Assembly (NCBI GenBank): GCA_027081565.1
Contig: JALWKG010000271.1
Span: 307 to 12,787 of the forward strand
Source: Helicobacteraceae bacterium
GTDB lineage: Bacteria > Campylobacterota > Campylobacteria > Campylobacterales > Sulfurimonadaceae
Reading direction: 5' to 3'
Length of the DNA stretch: 12,481 nucleotides
Part shown: positions 1 to 7,107 of the stretch, one piece after another
Numbering within the stretch: the stretch's first letter is position 1
Layout: the number at the start of each line of letters is the position of its first letter
The notes under the pieces: model-generated
Seen by the model: only the letters and a program-made list of their open reading frames with translations
Database searches by the model: none
Told to the model about the DNA's origin: nothing
Position numbers and translations under genes: made by a program

Positions 1-101
1 TTTTTAGGAGTTGTTGTGATTTGTGGTTTGTTACCCCTCTGATCCTGACCTGACTTACATTCTCTTCTTCTTTTCCCCTGTTCAAAATATTAATAACTAT
101 T
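1..101. repeat. 101-bp direct repeat, copy 1
   Basis: This stretch is identical, base for base, to 238-338. The match breaks at 102 versus 339. Because copy 1 starts at the first base of the window, it may extend further left. The repeat holds a T/G-rich start, a short CTGA-rich stretch (about 39-54), a pyrimidine-rich run (about 59-79) and an AT-rich end (about 81-101). No reading frame of useful length crosses it on either strand. It may be the last full unit of a tandem array with a 237-bp period, or one of a family of dispersed repeats. Neither can be decided from this window. Confidence 0.95.
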
Positions 102-132
102 AAAAAAACGGGCCAGGTGATGAAAGTTTACT

Positions 133-149
133 TTTTCTATACTAGAAAA
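133..149. repeat. 17-bp perfect palindrome with 3-nt centre
   Basis: The arms TTTTCTA (133-139) and TAGAAAA (143-149) are perfectly complementary around the centre TAC. The palindrome directly abuts the 18-bp inverted copy, with one base between them. It contains a good -10-like hexamer, TATACT (138-143), preceded by a T-rich tract, so it could be a promoter/operator. It is not followed by a T-run and is AT-rich, so a terminator is unlikely. No gene starts close downstream in the present orientation. Confidence 0.5.
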
Positions 150-150
150 C

Positions 151-168
151 GGGTAACAAACCACAAAT
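151..168 (-). repeat. 18-bp inverted copy of a segment of the 101-bp repeat
   Basis: The sequence gggtaacaaaccacaaat is the exact reverse complement of 19-36 and also of 256-273, which are the same segment inside the two direct-repeat copies. Pairing stops cleanly at 18 bp on both sides. The inverted copy therefore makes two possible inverted-repeat pairs, 19-36/151-168 enclosing 114 bp and 151-168/256-273 enclosing 87 bp. Such pairs are seen at mobile-element ends and at invertible DNA segments. No recombinase gene is visible in the window. Confidence 0.9.
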
Positions 169-237
169 AAAAAGATGGATATACCCAAGGAGAAGTAGTA
201 CGATATTTAGATGTCTCTGCTGCTTTGATTTCTCATG

Positions 238-338
238 TTTTTAGGAGTTGTTGTGATTTGTGGTTTGTTACCCCTCTGATCCTGACCTGACTTACATTCT
301 CTTCTTCTTTTCCCCTGTTCAAAATATTAATAACTATT
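238..338. repeat. 101-bp direct repeat, copy 2
   Basis: Exact second copy of 1-101 at an offset of 237 bp. The preceding base (237) is g, so the left border may be the true repeat edge or simply the limit of what the window lets one compare. After 338 the sequence diverges from that following copy 1, as if a 237-bp unit had been duplicated and the second unit cut short, or as if a 101-bp element were present twice. The right edge lies 127 bp upstream of the preferred start of the thioredoxin-like gene. Confidence 0.95.
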
Positions 339-464
339 GCAAAAGATAAAAAATCATCCTCTCAAAACTAAAGGGTTTTCCTTTGATGGGCATTTGAGCT
401 TAGCGTTATACCCAAACCTATTTGCCATACTTAGCTACAATCTCTAAAAATCATGGAACTTTTT
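339..464. other. Non-coding leader between repeat copy 2 and the thioredoxin-like gene
   Basis: Together with the repeats this makes a gene-free stretch of about 464 bp. This part holds a weak short stem (aaagg 370-374 with cctt t 380-384) and a candidate promoter close to the gene. No tRNA, riboswitch or substantial reading frame was seen on either strand. Confidence 0.6.
436..441 (+). promoter_or_regulatory. Candidate -10 box for the thioredoxin-like gene
   Basis: TACAAT lies where a start of transcription would fall near 448. That leaves about 17 nt of leader before ATG 465, but almost none before ATG 453. No convincing -35 is seen, which is usual for Campylobacterota housekeeping promoters. 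The call rests on one hexamer and position only. Confidence 0.35.
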
Positions 465-1295
465 ATGAGAAAAATGAAACACCTCCTTCCCCTTTTATTT
501 CTGTTGCACACGGCTCTTATGGCGGACACTATGTTTACCCTCTCTGGTATTAAAAAGCTCTACCCTGTGGTTGAAGTCAGTGGCAAGAAAATACCCAAGT
601 CTGAAAAAGATGCTGTTATGGAGTTGCTTCAAGAGACTACGGATGAACTGCACATCAACACCAGCGGCTATGATCCTCGCTCTTTAGCGATTTTGATCAG
701 TGAGATCTATGTGGGAAAAGAAGTTCTTATCCATGTTCAACTGATCATTGGCGAGCAGGTTCAGCGTTTGGACAGTGGTGAAAAGACATTTGCACTGACC
801 TATGGAGACAAAGAGTACTTTCGTTTTGATGAAAATTATGAAGAACATCTTGAAGATGCTGTTGATACACTGCTTTCACGCTTTTCAGACCAGTACCGTG
901 AAGAACATCAGCAGATAGAAAAGGTCGCTACTTCTAAACAAGAGTTTGCCGAAGCAATGCACTATGAGACCAATTATGAAGCAGCACTAAAGCGTGCTAA
1001 AAAAGAGAAAAAAAACATTATGTTGGTGCTTGTCTCTAACTACTGCCCTTGGTGTCGTAAGTTTGAAGCGCGTGTTCTTGTTAAAAAAGAGGTCGATGAC
1101 TTGGTTCAAAAGCACTTTGTCCCTTTGATCATTAACAAAGAAAAAGAGCCTTTTCCCAAACGTTTTGACAAAGGTTTTACGCCTATTGTACACTTTATAA
1201 ACTATAAAACTGAACAGCGATATGAGGGAATTGTGGGGTATAACAGCAAAGATGAGTTCCTGTATATTCTCAAAAAAGAGGATGCAAAAAAGTAA
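465..1295 (+). CDS. Secreted thioredoxin-fold protein with CPWC motif
   Basis: This is a periplasmic thioredoxin-like protein of 276 residues from ATG 465. An in-frame ATG at 453 lies upstream, but the signal peptide (residues 1-20, ending ALMA before D21) is standard only from 465 or from ATG 474. TGGAA at 454-458 could serve as a weak ribosome site for 465. Residues 21 to about 150 form a domain I do not recognise. A thioredoxin fold of the Thioredoxin_7/DUF255-like type follows from about 160. It carries the redox motif CPWC at 194-197 in SNYCPWCRKFE and a cis-proline candidate at P240 in FTPIVHF. Family knowledge suggests a disulfide reductase or isomerase acting on exported proteins; the substrate is unknown. 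The gene ends 50 bp before the RND gene, which has its own candidate promoter, so a link with efflux is only positional. The thioredoxin fold is clear; the role is not. Confidence 0.85.
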   Translation: MRKMKHLLPLLFLLHTALMADTMFTLSGIKKLYPVVEVSGKKIPKSEKDAVMELLQETTDELHINTSGYDPRSLAILISEIYVGKEVLIHVQLIIGEQVQRLDSGEKTFALTYGDKEYFRFDENYEEHLEDAVDTLLSRFSDQYREEHQQIEKVATSKQEFAEAMHYETNYEAALKRAKKEKKNIMLVLVSNYCPWCRKFEARVLVKKEVDDLVQKHFVPLIINKEKEPFPKRFDKGFTPIVHFINYKTEQRYEGIVGYNSKDEFLYILKKEDAKK

Positions 1296-1314
1296 TCTGT
1301 TAATGTACTCTAGG

Positions 1315-1320
1315 TAAAAT
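1315..1320 (+). promoter_or_regulatory. Candidate -10 box for the RND gene
   Basis: TAAAAT sits 25 bp before ATG 1346, giving a predicted leader of roughly 19 nt. The ribosome site GGAAA (1338-1342) lies just before the start. No terminator is visible between the upstream stop codon (1293-1295) and this box, so read-through from the thioredoxin-like gene is also possible. Confidence 0.35.
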
Positions 1321-1345
1321 CCAAAGATTACTATTATGGAAAACT

Positions 1346-4300
1346 ATGACCAAGATTATTAAATATTTTATCTCTAACACCTCCTTAAACCATATGCTTC
1401 TTTTTGTATTGCTGATGGCAGGTGTTTTAGCCTACATCAAGATCCCCAAAGAGATCTTCCCGGATGTGACGCTCAACAAGATCATTGTTGCCGGTGTCTA
1501 TGCCGGTGCGAGTGCAAATACTTTGGACAAGATGGTTGTTCGTGACATCGAAGATGATGTATCGGCTGTAAGTGGAGTGAGCAAGGTAGAGAGTGTCATT
1601 CGACCTGGGCGCTTTTCCATCATTTTAGAGTTGGCAGACAACGCGGACAGTTATGTTGTGCTTAACAAAGTCAAAGACAAGTTGGCCAATGTCGCTCAAA
1701 ATATACCACCCGACATGAACACCCCTGTTGCTGCCGTCATCGACAAAAACAGAGACCTTATCAAACTCTCTATCGCCTCTAAAAGTACAGACTTTGAGAG
1801 TCTCTTAGAACAGAGTAAACGTATTAAAAGTAAGATCGCACAGATACAGCATATCTCTGAAGTGTTGATCTATGGTGACTCTGACCAAAAGTTGGAGATC
1901 AAAATAGATGACAATGCATTAAGGGCCTATCAGCTTAGTGCCAGTGATGTACTCAACGCCATAGGAAACCTCTCCTACATCTTCCCCATAGGTGATATCG
2001 ATGATGCAGACAACTTCATCTATGTTTCCACCTCTAACGGCAAGGCGAACGTTGAAGAGTGGGGTAACACCTTGCTTGAGATCGGCGACAAACAGCTTTA
2101 CTTAAAAGATATTGCTGCGGTGCGTTTTTATCATCCTCAGGAAGTGACCCTCTCTACCTTTAATGGCGAGTACAACCTGGTAATGAAGATCTCTAAAGAC
2201 AATGCAGGAAACTCTATCGCGCTCTCTAAAAAGCTACGAGAGTATGTAGAAGATGAACTTTCATTACAGTATCCTGAACTCACCTTTAACTTTTTTCAAG
2301 ACTCCTCTGAACCTATTGATGAACGTCTCAGTATTATCATCGCAAACCTTACCTTTGGTCTGATCTTGATCTTTTTTACGATGTACTTCCTCATTAACCG
2401 TAATACTGCCATAGTGGTGACTTTAGGCGTTCCATTTGCCTTTATTATCGGTCTGATCTTTATCTATATGGGTGGCTACTCACTGAACATGATCTCGCTT
2501 ATTGGAGCATTACTGGTGGTGGGTATTGCGGTAGATGATGCGGTTGTGGTCTCTGAAAACATACAGCGTCACATTGATGAGGGAATGGAACCAGAGGAGG
2601 CTGCTATTGCAGGTGTCAAAGAGGTCATTTTACCAATTACCTTGGCAACCTTGACCACGGTGGCCGCCTTTTTGCCGATGTTTATGTTGACGGGAACGAT
2701 GGGGATGTTTATTGTACTTATTCCTATTGTGGTGGTGATGGTGCTCTTTGGCTCACTTATTGAGAGCTTTTTCTTTTTACCGCTGCATGCTAAAGAGCTT
2801 TTAAAACGGGGCAATAAGTCTTTAGACTGGTCGCCAGTGACCAGACGTTATGAAAAGATCTTACATCATCTTATACACTATAAAAAGCTGACTTTGGCAC
2901 TATTTTTTATTGTGGTTCCTTTGATGACCATACTGACGTTAAAATCCATGCACTTTCAACTCTTTCCTCCTTTTGATGGACGTACGATGAACATTACCGG
3001 TAAGATGAACATCAACACCAACCTTGAGACTACCTATAAGATTGCGAACAGCATTGAAAAAGAGATCTTGGCACATAAAGATGAGTTGGCTATCAAAAGT
3101 GTCTCCATGCTCAGTGGTAAACGCCGTAGCCTCTCTAACTCTTGGGATACAGGTACGAACCTCTTTTATATCTCCATAGAGTTGCAACAGCAGGTTCCCC
3201 AAAACTGGGTCAACCACTATGTCAACCCTATTTTGGACCTCTCATTTGAGTTTAACCCTTCTGAAAAAACACGTGAGATATCTTCTGTGGAAGTTGCTTC
3301 AAAACTACGGGCACTTATTGCGCCGCTTAAAAAACAGTATGGTGTAGATGAGTTGGCCGTAATGGAACAGAAAGCAGGCCTGGTCAAGACCGATATTAAA
3401 CTCAACCTTATAGGTGGAGATAGCAACAAGATACAAAAAGCTATTGCACTTTTACAAAAGAACCTCTCACATATTGAGGGAGTGCATGATGTTATCAATA
3501 ATATCCGTCTGGGTAAGATGGAGTATAAGATAAAACTCAATGCTTATGGAGAGAGCCTTGGACTCTCTGAAGGTACTGTGGCACGTATTTTAAGTGGCTA
3601 TTTTATGGGAAGTCGCAAGGCGCAGACCTTTGGAAAAGAGGGGGTTGTTGACATTACCACAGAGTATGCACAAAAAGATAAGATCAGTACACTTAATGAG
3701 TTTGAGATACCTCTGCGTGATGGTCGTTATGTTACCTTGCAAGATGTGGCTGAGTTTATTAAAGTACAAGACTTTGAGATCATTGAAAAAGAGAATGGTG
3801 AGGTGGTTAAAACCGTCAGTGCCAATGTCAACAAAAACGAGATCACGGCCTCAGAAGTATTGGACATCATCGAACCAGTTATAGAACAGGTAAAAGCGAT
3901 GGGGATTCGTGTTGAGGTCTTAGGTGAAAAAGAGAAAAATCAACAACTTAAAAACGACATGTTGACAGCCTCGGTATTTGCGTTTCTTATTATGTTGATC
4001 TTGCTGTTACTTATCTTCCCTAAAATTAAGTATGCCTTGATGATACTCTCTGTTATACCTTTCTCGATTTTTGGTGCCTTAGTGGGCCATAAGATCATGG
4101 GTATGCATATGACCATGCCATCAGTTATTGGTCTTTTAGGCCTTGCAGGAGTTGTCATTAATGACGGTATTATTATGTTGGACTTTTTACATGGAACTCA
4201 CGATGCCAAGACGTTTTACTATAAAGCAAAACTACGTCTTAGACCGATTGTTATTACGACAGTGACCACCTTTGTTGGTTTATCGACCTTGATGTTCTTT

Positions 4301-4462
4301 GCAACAGGACAAGCGGTCATCATGCAACCGCTTGCCATCTCTCTTGGTTTTGGACTGATCTGGGGAACTTTTATGAACCTCTTTTACCTGCCAACACTCT
4401 ATGCTATGGTCAACAAAATCAAAGATGAACCTGCATCAACAGCTAAGAGTGCATCAAGTTAA
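1346..4462 (+). CDS. RND-family efflux transporter, inner-membrane pump
   Basis: This is a full-length AcrB/MdtB-like resistance-nodulation-division permease of 1038 residues, a typical family length. It is the proton-driven inner-membrane part of a tripartite pump. The order is a first membrane helix (about 17-33), a large periplasmic loop with porter-domain features, helices 2-6 (about 330-480), helix 7 from about 515, a second large loop, and helices 8-12 from about 872. Helix 4 has the family signature GIAVDDAVVVSENI (from 393), with the proton-relay pair D397/D398. Helix 10 reads GVVINDGIIMLDF, with N939-D940 where AcrB-type pumps have a lysine. This is seen in RND subfamilies that differ from the classic multidrug pumps. 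The start is supported by GGAAA 5 nt or less upstream and by helix 1 position. The matching adaptor begins 99 bp downstream and a TolC-type channel lies at 8227. Substrate cannot be read from the sequence. Confidence 0.95.
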   Translation: MTKIIKYFISNTSLNHMLLFVLLMAGVLAYIKIPKEIFPDVTLNKIIVAGVYAGASANTLDKMVVRDIEDDVSAVSGVSKVESVIRPGRFSIILELADNADSYVVLNKVKDKLANVAQNIPPDMNTPVAAVIDKNRDLIKLSIASKSTDFESLLEQSKRIKSKIAQIQHISEVLIYGDSDQKLEIKIDDNALRAYQLSASDVLNAIGNLSYIFPIGDIDDADNFIYVSTSNGKANVEEWGNTLLEIGDKQLYLKDIAAVRFYHPQEVTLSTFNGEYNLVMKISKDNAGNSIALSKKLREYVEDELSLQYPELTFNFFQDSSEPIDERLSIIIANLTFGLILIFFTMYFLINRNTAIVVTLGVPFAFIIGLIFIYMGGYSLNMISLIGALLVVGIAVDDAVVVSENIQRHIDEGMEPEEAAIAGVKEVILPITLATLTTVAAFLPMFMLTGTMGMFIVLIPIVVVMVLFGSLIESFFFLPLHAKELLKRGNKSLDWSPVTRRYEKILHHLIHYKKLTLALFFIVVPLMTILTLKSMHFQLFPPFDGRTMNITGKMNINTNLETTYKIANSIEKEILAHKDELAIKSVSMLSGKRRSLSNSWDTGTNLFYISIELQQQVPQNWVNHYVNPILDLSFEFNPSEKTREISSVEVASKLRALIAPLKKQYGVDELAVMEQKAGLVKTDIKLNLIGGDSNKIQKAIALLQKNLSHIEGVHDVINNIRLGKMEYKIKLNAYGESLGLSEGTVARILSGYFMGSRKAQTFGKEGVVDITTEYAQKDKISTLNEFEIPLRDGRYVTLQDVAEFIKVQDFEIIEKENGEVVKTVSANVNKNEITASEVLDIIEPVIEQVKAMGIRVEVLGEKEKNQQLKNDMLTASVFAFLIMLILLLLIFPKIKYALMILSVIPFSIFGALVGHKIMGMHMTMPSVIGLLGLAGVVINDGIIMLDFLHGTHDAKTFYYKAKLRLRPIVITTVTTFVGLSTLMFFATGQAVIMQPLAISLGFGLIWGTFMNLFYLPTLYAMVNKIKDEPASTAKSASS

Positions 4463-4525
4463 GCTTGGAGATTTCTGCCTTCACTGTTATGATGGGGTGT
4501 TTAGGGGGAAGTGTTAAACCAACTT

Positions 4526-4534
4526 TGCTAAAAT
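4526..4534 (+). promoter_or_regulatory. Candidate extended -10 promoter for the adaptor-led operon
   Basis: TGC followed by TAAAAT (4529-4534) forms an extended -10 element in the 99-bp gap after the RND gene. Transcription would start near 4541, leaving about 20 nt of leader containing the ribosome site AAAGG (4551-4555), 6 nt before ATG 4562. No rho-independent terminator is visible in 4463-4525, so the RND gene could still be cotranscribed with the downstream genes. Confidence 0.45.
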
Positions 4535-4561
4535 AAGAGGGTTCAATTAAAAAGGTATGTT

Positions 4562-5356
4562 ATGCACAAAATATTTACGCTTTTACTACTCAGCGCCATC
4601 TCTCTGTTGGCTAAAGAGTATTACTCTAAAGTCGCACCTTACGAGATCTTGAATATCTCTTCCAATGTCTCGGGACAGGTGACCTATGTGGATGAGAAGC
4701 GTCAGGGTCAAGTTCTGGGTAAAAAGGTCTATGTTAAGATCGACGATAAACTTGATCGTATTGAGTTAAACAATGTACACAAAAAGATCGCGTTGCTTAA
4801 AAACACGCTGAAGCTTAATAAAGAGATACAAAAAAACTATGAAGAGATCCTCTCTAAAAAGCAGAAAAACTATGACAATATTAAAGATCTTAAAACCAAG
4901 TCAGTTATTGAAAAAGATCGCGACTTTTATGATCTGGTGAGTACACAAAACACTTTGATCTCTACCGCAAAAGAGGTCGACAACCTTAAGGTACAGATCA
5001 ACGACCTTAACCTGCGTTCAGAACAGTTACAAAAAAGTATAGCAGACAAGTCTCTTACAGCTAAAGGTTACGTACTTTACACGCTCAGTGTCAAAAAAGG
5101 ACAGGTTGTTAACCCAGGCATGCTGCTCTCTCAAGTAGCAGACGTCTCCAAAGCGAAGCTAACCGTCTACTTAAATGCCAAAGATATGCAAGATGCTAAA
5201 AAGAAAATGGTCTATCTAAATGGTAAAAAGACAGACTACAAGGTGGACCGCCTTTGGGAGATCGCTGATGCTACCCACCTCTCTAGTTATAAGGCAGAGA
5301 TCATCATCAAAGCACCCAAACACTTTTCAGAGTTGATGAAAGTAGAGCTTAAATGA
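4562..5356 (+). CDS. Periplasmic adaptor (membrane fusion protein, HlyD/AcrA-like)
   Basis: This is the adaptor subunit linking the RND pump to the outer-membrane channel. The signal peptide is residues 1 to about 17 (ending SLLA before K18). A first lipoyl half follows at about 25-70 (NISSNVSGQVTYV). A lysine-rich coiled-coil hairpin spans about 70-162. The second lipoyl half is at about 165-195 (LTAKGYVLYTLSVKKGQVV), and a short barrel-like region runs from about 196 to 264. At 264 residues it is much shorter than AcrA-type adaptors and seems to lack a separate membrane-proximal domain. There is no N-terminal lipobox cysteine, so it is probably a soluble or loosely held periplasmic protein. 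AAAGG 6 nt upstream supports the start. The stop overlaps the start of the next gene as ATGA (5353-5356). The family assignment is firm; pairing with the upstream RND gene is inferred from position. Confidence 0.88.
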   Translation: MHKIFTLLLLSAISLLAKEYYSKVAPYEILNISSNVSGQVTYVDEKRQGQVLGKKVYVKIDDKLDRIELNNVHKKIALLKNTLKLNKEIQKNYEEILSKKQKNYDNIKDLKTKSVIEKDRDFYDLVSTQNTLISTAKEVDNLKVQINDLNLRSEQLQKSIADKSLTAKGYVLYTLSVKKGQVVNPGMLLSQVADVSKAKLTVYLNAKDMQDAKKKMVYLNGKKTDYKVDRLWEIADATHLSSYKAEIIIKAPKHFSELMKVELK

Positions 5357-7107
5357 GCCCTGTAAAAGAGACCAAAACAGCATGTTCATTAGACTGTTAT
5401 GATGCCTGTAGTGTTGAGATGGTTAATGGTAAACTCAAGGGGAGTTCAGACAGTTACACCCAAGGTTTTCTCTGTCCACATCTCAACCATTACGAGAACT
5501 TTGATCGTATAGAAGTACCGCGTTACAAGGGTGAAACGATCTCGATGCAAAAAGCGATGCAGCTTTTAGAAGAGGGCTGTGCAAAAGTCTCTGATGCTTC
5601 ACAACTATTACACTACAGAGGCCATGGGAATTTTGGTTTGATGCAGGGTGTCACTGATCACTTTTTTGCAAACTTTGGCGCGACCTTAACAGAGGGCTCT
5701 TTGTGTGACGGTGCGGGTGAGGCAGGTGTTATAGAAGGACGTGGACATAACAAACTGCTGCCACCAGAAGAGATCGCCAAGTCAGAAGTGGTCATTGTCT
5801 GGGGACGAAACATCCATACAACCAATGCCCACCTGCTGCCGTTTTTAAAAGAGAAAACGATCATTGTCATAGACCCTATTAAGACGAAGATGGCAGAACA
5901 GGCTGACCTGTTTGTACAGATCAAGCCTAAGGGTGACCTCTACTTGGCCCTGCTGCTCAGTCGTTTTGCCATTATCAATGGGATGGAAGATGAGGCCTTT
6001 TTAGAGGAGCATGCTACAGAGTATGATGATTTTTACGAGTTGACCCAAACTGTACGGATTAAGGCCATTTTAGAGCATATTGATGTGGGTCTGGGTGATG
6101 TTGGTAAGATCTTAGAGTTGATCAAAGAGAAACGTACCGTCATCTTAACGGGTGTTGGTATACAAAAATACCGTCATGGCTCAGATGTCATACGTGCTAT
6201 TGATGGGTTTGCTGCCTTGCTGGGCCTCTTTGGAAAAGAGGGGTGTGGGGTTAATTTTCTGGGTAACTCAAAAGAGTCTATAGAGATCCCGTTCTCGATC
6301 AAGGCAAAGAGCAAACCGGTAAGTGTGGCCAATGCCGACTTTGGACGTTTTGAGATGGCTTTTATACAAGGTTCAAACCCCGTAAATCAAATGCCTGATA
6401 CCAACCGTGTTATGGCGTCTCTGGAGAAAAATCCTTTTGTGGTCTACTTTGGTCTGTACGAAAATGAGACCTCAGAGATGGCAGATCTGGTTATTCCGGC
6501 CAAGACCTTTTTGGAAAAAAATGATATTAGAAGTTCCTATGGGCACCCGGGGCTTTTAGAGATGCCACAGCTTATAGAATCTGAGATAGGTATAAGCGAA
6601 TATGCACTTACTGAAAGACTTTGTAATGCTTTTGACATCGATATCGACAGTGAACTGAGTTACTTGGAACATTTTCAGGGATTTGGAGAAGCGCGCGGTG
6701 CAGAGACTGTAGTAAGTGGTCGTGAAGCTGTTCCCTATACCAAGGGCTTTGAGACAGATGAAGAGGAGTTCTGCTTTTTAGAAGAGTATGAACTCTCAAC
6801 GTCTGAAGAGGAGGGACTTTTTTTATTAACTACTAAAAGTGCTAAAAGTCTCAACTCACAGTTTAAGAGAGAACGCGCGCTCTTTTTAAACAGTTCTCAC
6901 GGTTTTACAGCAGGTGAAAGTGTAAAAGTAATATCTGAAAATGGCAGCTTAGAGTTAGAAGTAGCCATTAATGATGCACTGCGTGATGATTGTGTCTTGA
7001 TCTACTCGGGAACACCCGGTGTGAATCTTCTGACAGACAGTCGGTTAAGTTATGAAGGTAAAAGTGCTGCCTACCAAGAAAATAAAGTAAGGATAGAAAA
7101 ATGTTAA
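5353..7107 (+). CDS. Molybdopterin-dependent oxidoreductase, cytoplasmic, substrate unknown
   Basis: This 584-residue protein belongs to the large DMSO-reductase superfamily of molybdenum/tungsten bis-pterin enzymes. The N-terminus has a [4Fe-4S] binding pattern with cysteines at 11, 15, 19 and 41 (ACSLDCYDAC, then GFLCPH). C118 in GSLCDGAGEAG stands where the metal-ligand residue is expected. WGRNIHTTNAH and IDPIKTKMAEQADLF are typical pterin-binding stretches. A C-terminal dinucleotide-binding domain starts near 490 (LLTTKSAKSLNSQF) and ends with a complete, recognisable tail, so the gene is not truncated although it is shorter than most relatives (commonly 650-800 residues). There is no twin-arginine signal, which places it in the cytosol, and no iron-sulfur or membrane-anchor partner is encoded nearby. 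It overlaps the adaptor gene by 4 nt and the aminotransferase gene by 7 nt, implying translational coupling. I do not recognise a characterised enzyme with this architecture. Confidence 0.9.
   Translation: MSPVKETKTACSLDCYDACSVEMVNGKLKGSSDSYTQGFLCPHLNHYENFDRIEVPRYKGETISMQKAMQLLEEGCAKVSDASQLLHYRGHGNFGLMQGVTDHFFANFGATLTEGSLCDGAGEAGVIEGRGHNKLLPPEEIAKSEVVIVWGRNIHTTNAHLLPFLKEKTIIVIDPIKTKMAEQADLFVQIKPKGDLYLALLLSRFAIINGMEDEAFLEEHATEYDDFYELTQTVRIKAILEHIDVGLGDVGKILELIKEKRTVILTGVGIQKYRHGSDVIRAIDGFAALLGLFGKEGCGVNFLGNSKESIEIPFSIKAKSKPVSVANADFGRFEMAFIQGSNPVNQMPDTNRVMASLEKNPFVVYFGLYENETSEMADLVIPAKTFLEKNDIRSSYGHPGLLEMPQLIESEIGISEYALTERLCNAFDIDIDSELSYLEHFQGFGEARGAETVVSGREAVPYTKGFETDEEEFCFLEEYELSTSEEEGLFLLTTKSAKSLNSQFKRERALFLNSSHGFTAGESVKVISENGSLELEVAINDALRDDCVLIYSGTPGVNLLTDSRLSYEGKSAAYQENKVRIEKC

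Noticed and set aside
19..168. Integron attC-like site formed by the inverted repeats
   Set aside because: The ends read GTTACCC/GGGTAAC and do not fit the GTTRRRY/RYYYAAC core sites, and no integrase or cassette genes are present.
187..215. Strong ribosome-site-like AAGGAG followed by ATG 211
   Set aside because: Spacing is far too long and the frame from ATG 211 stops after five codons.
370..384. Stem aaagg/ccttt as a possible terminator
   Set aside because: Five weak base pairs with no T-run on either strand.
2569..3540. Several minus-strand open frames opposite the RND gene
   Set aside because: They are low-complexity mirror translations of membrane and loop segments, with no family features.
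3594..3884. A 96-codon + strand open frame inside the RND gene
   Set aside because: It lies wholly within the clear RND coding frame, has no recognisable domain and no convincing ribosome site.
4463..4525. Terminator after the RND gene
   Set aside because: Only loose partial complementarity (ggtgttta with ttaaacc) and no T-run were found.
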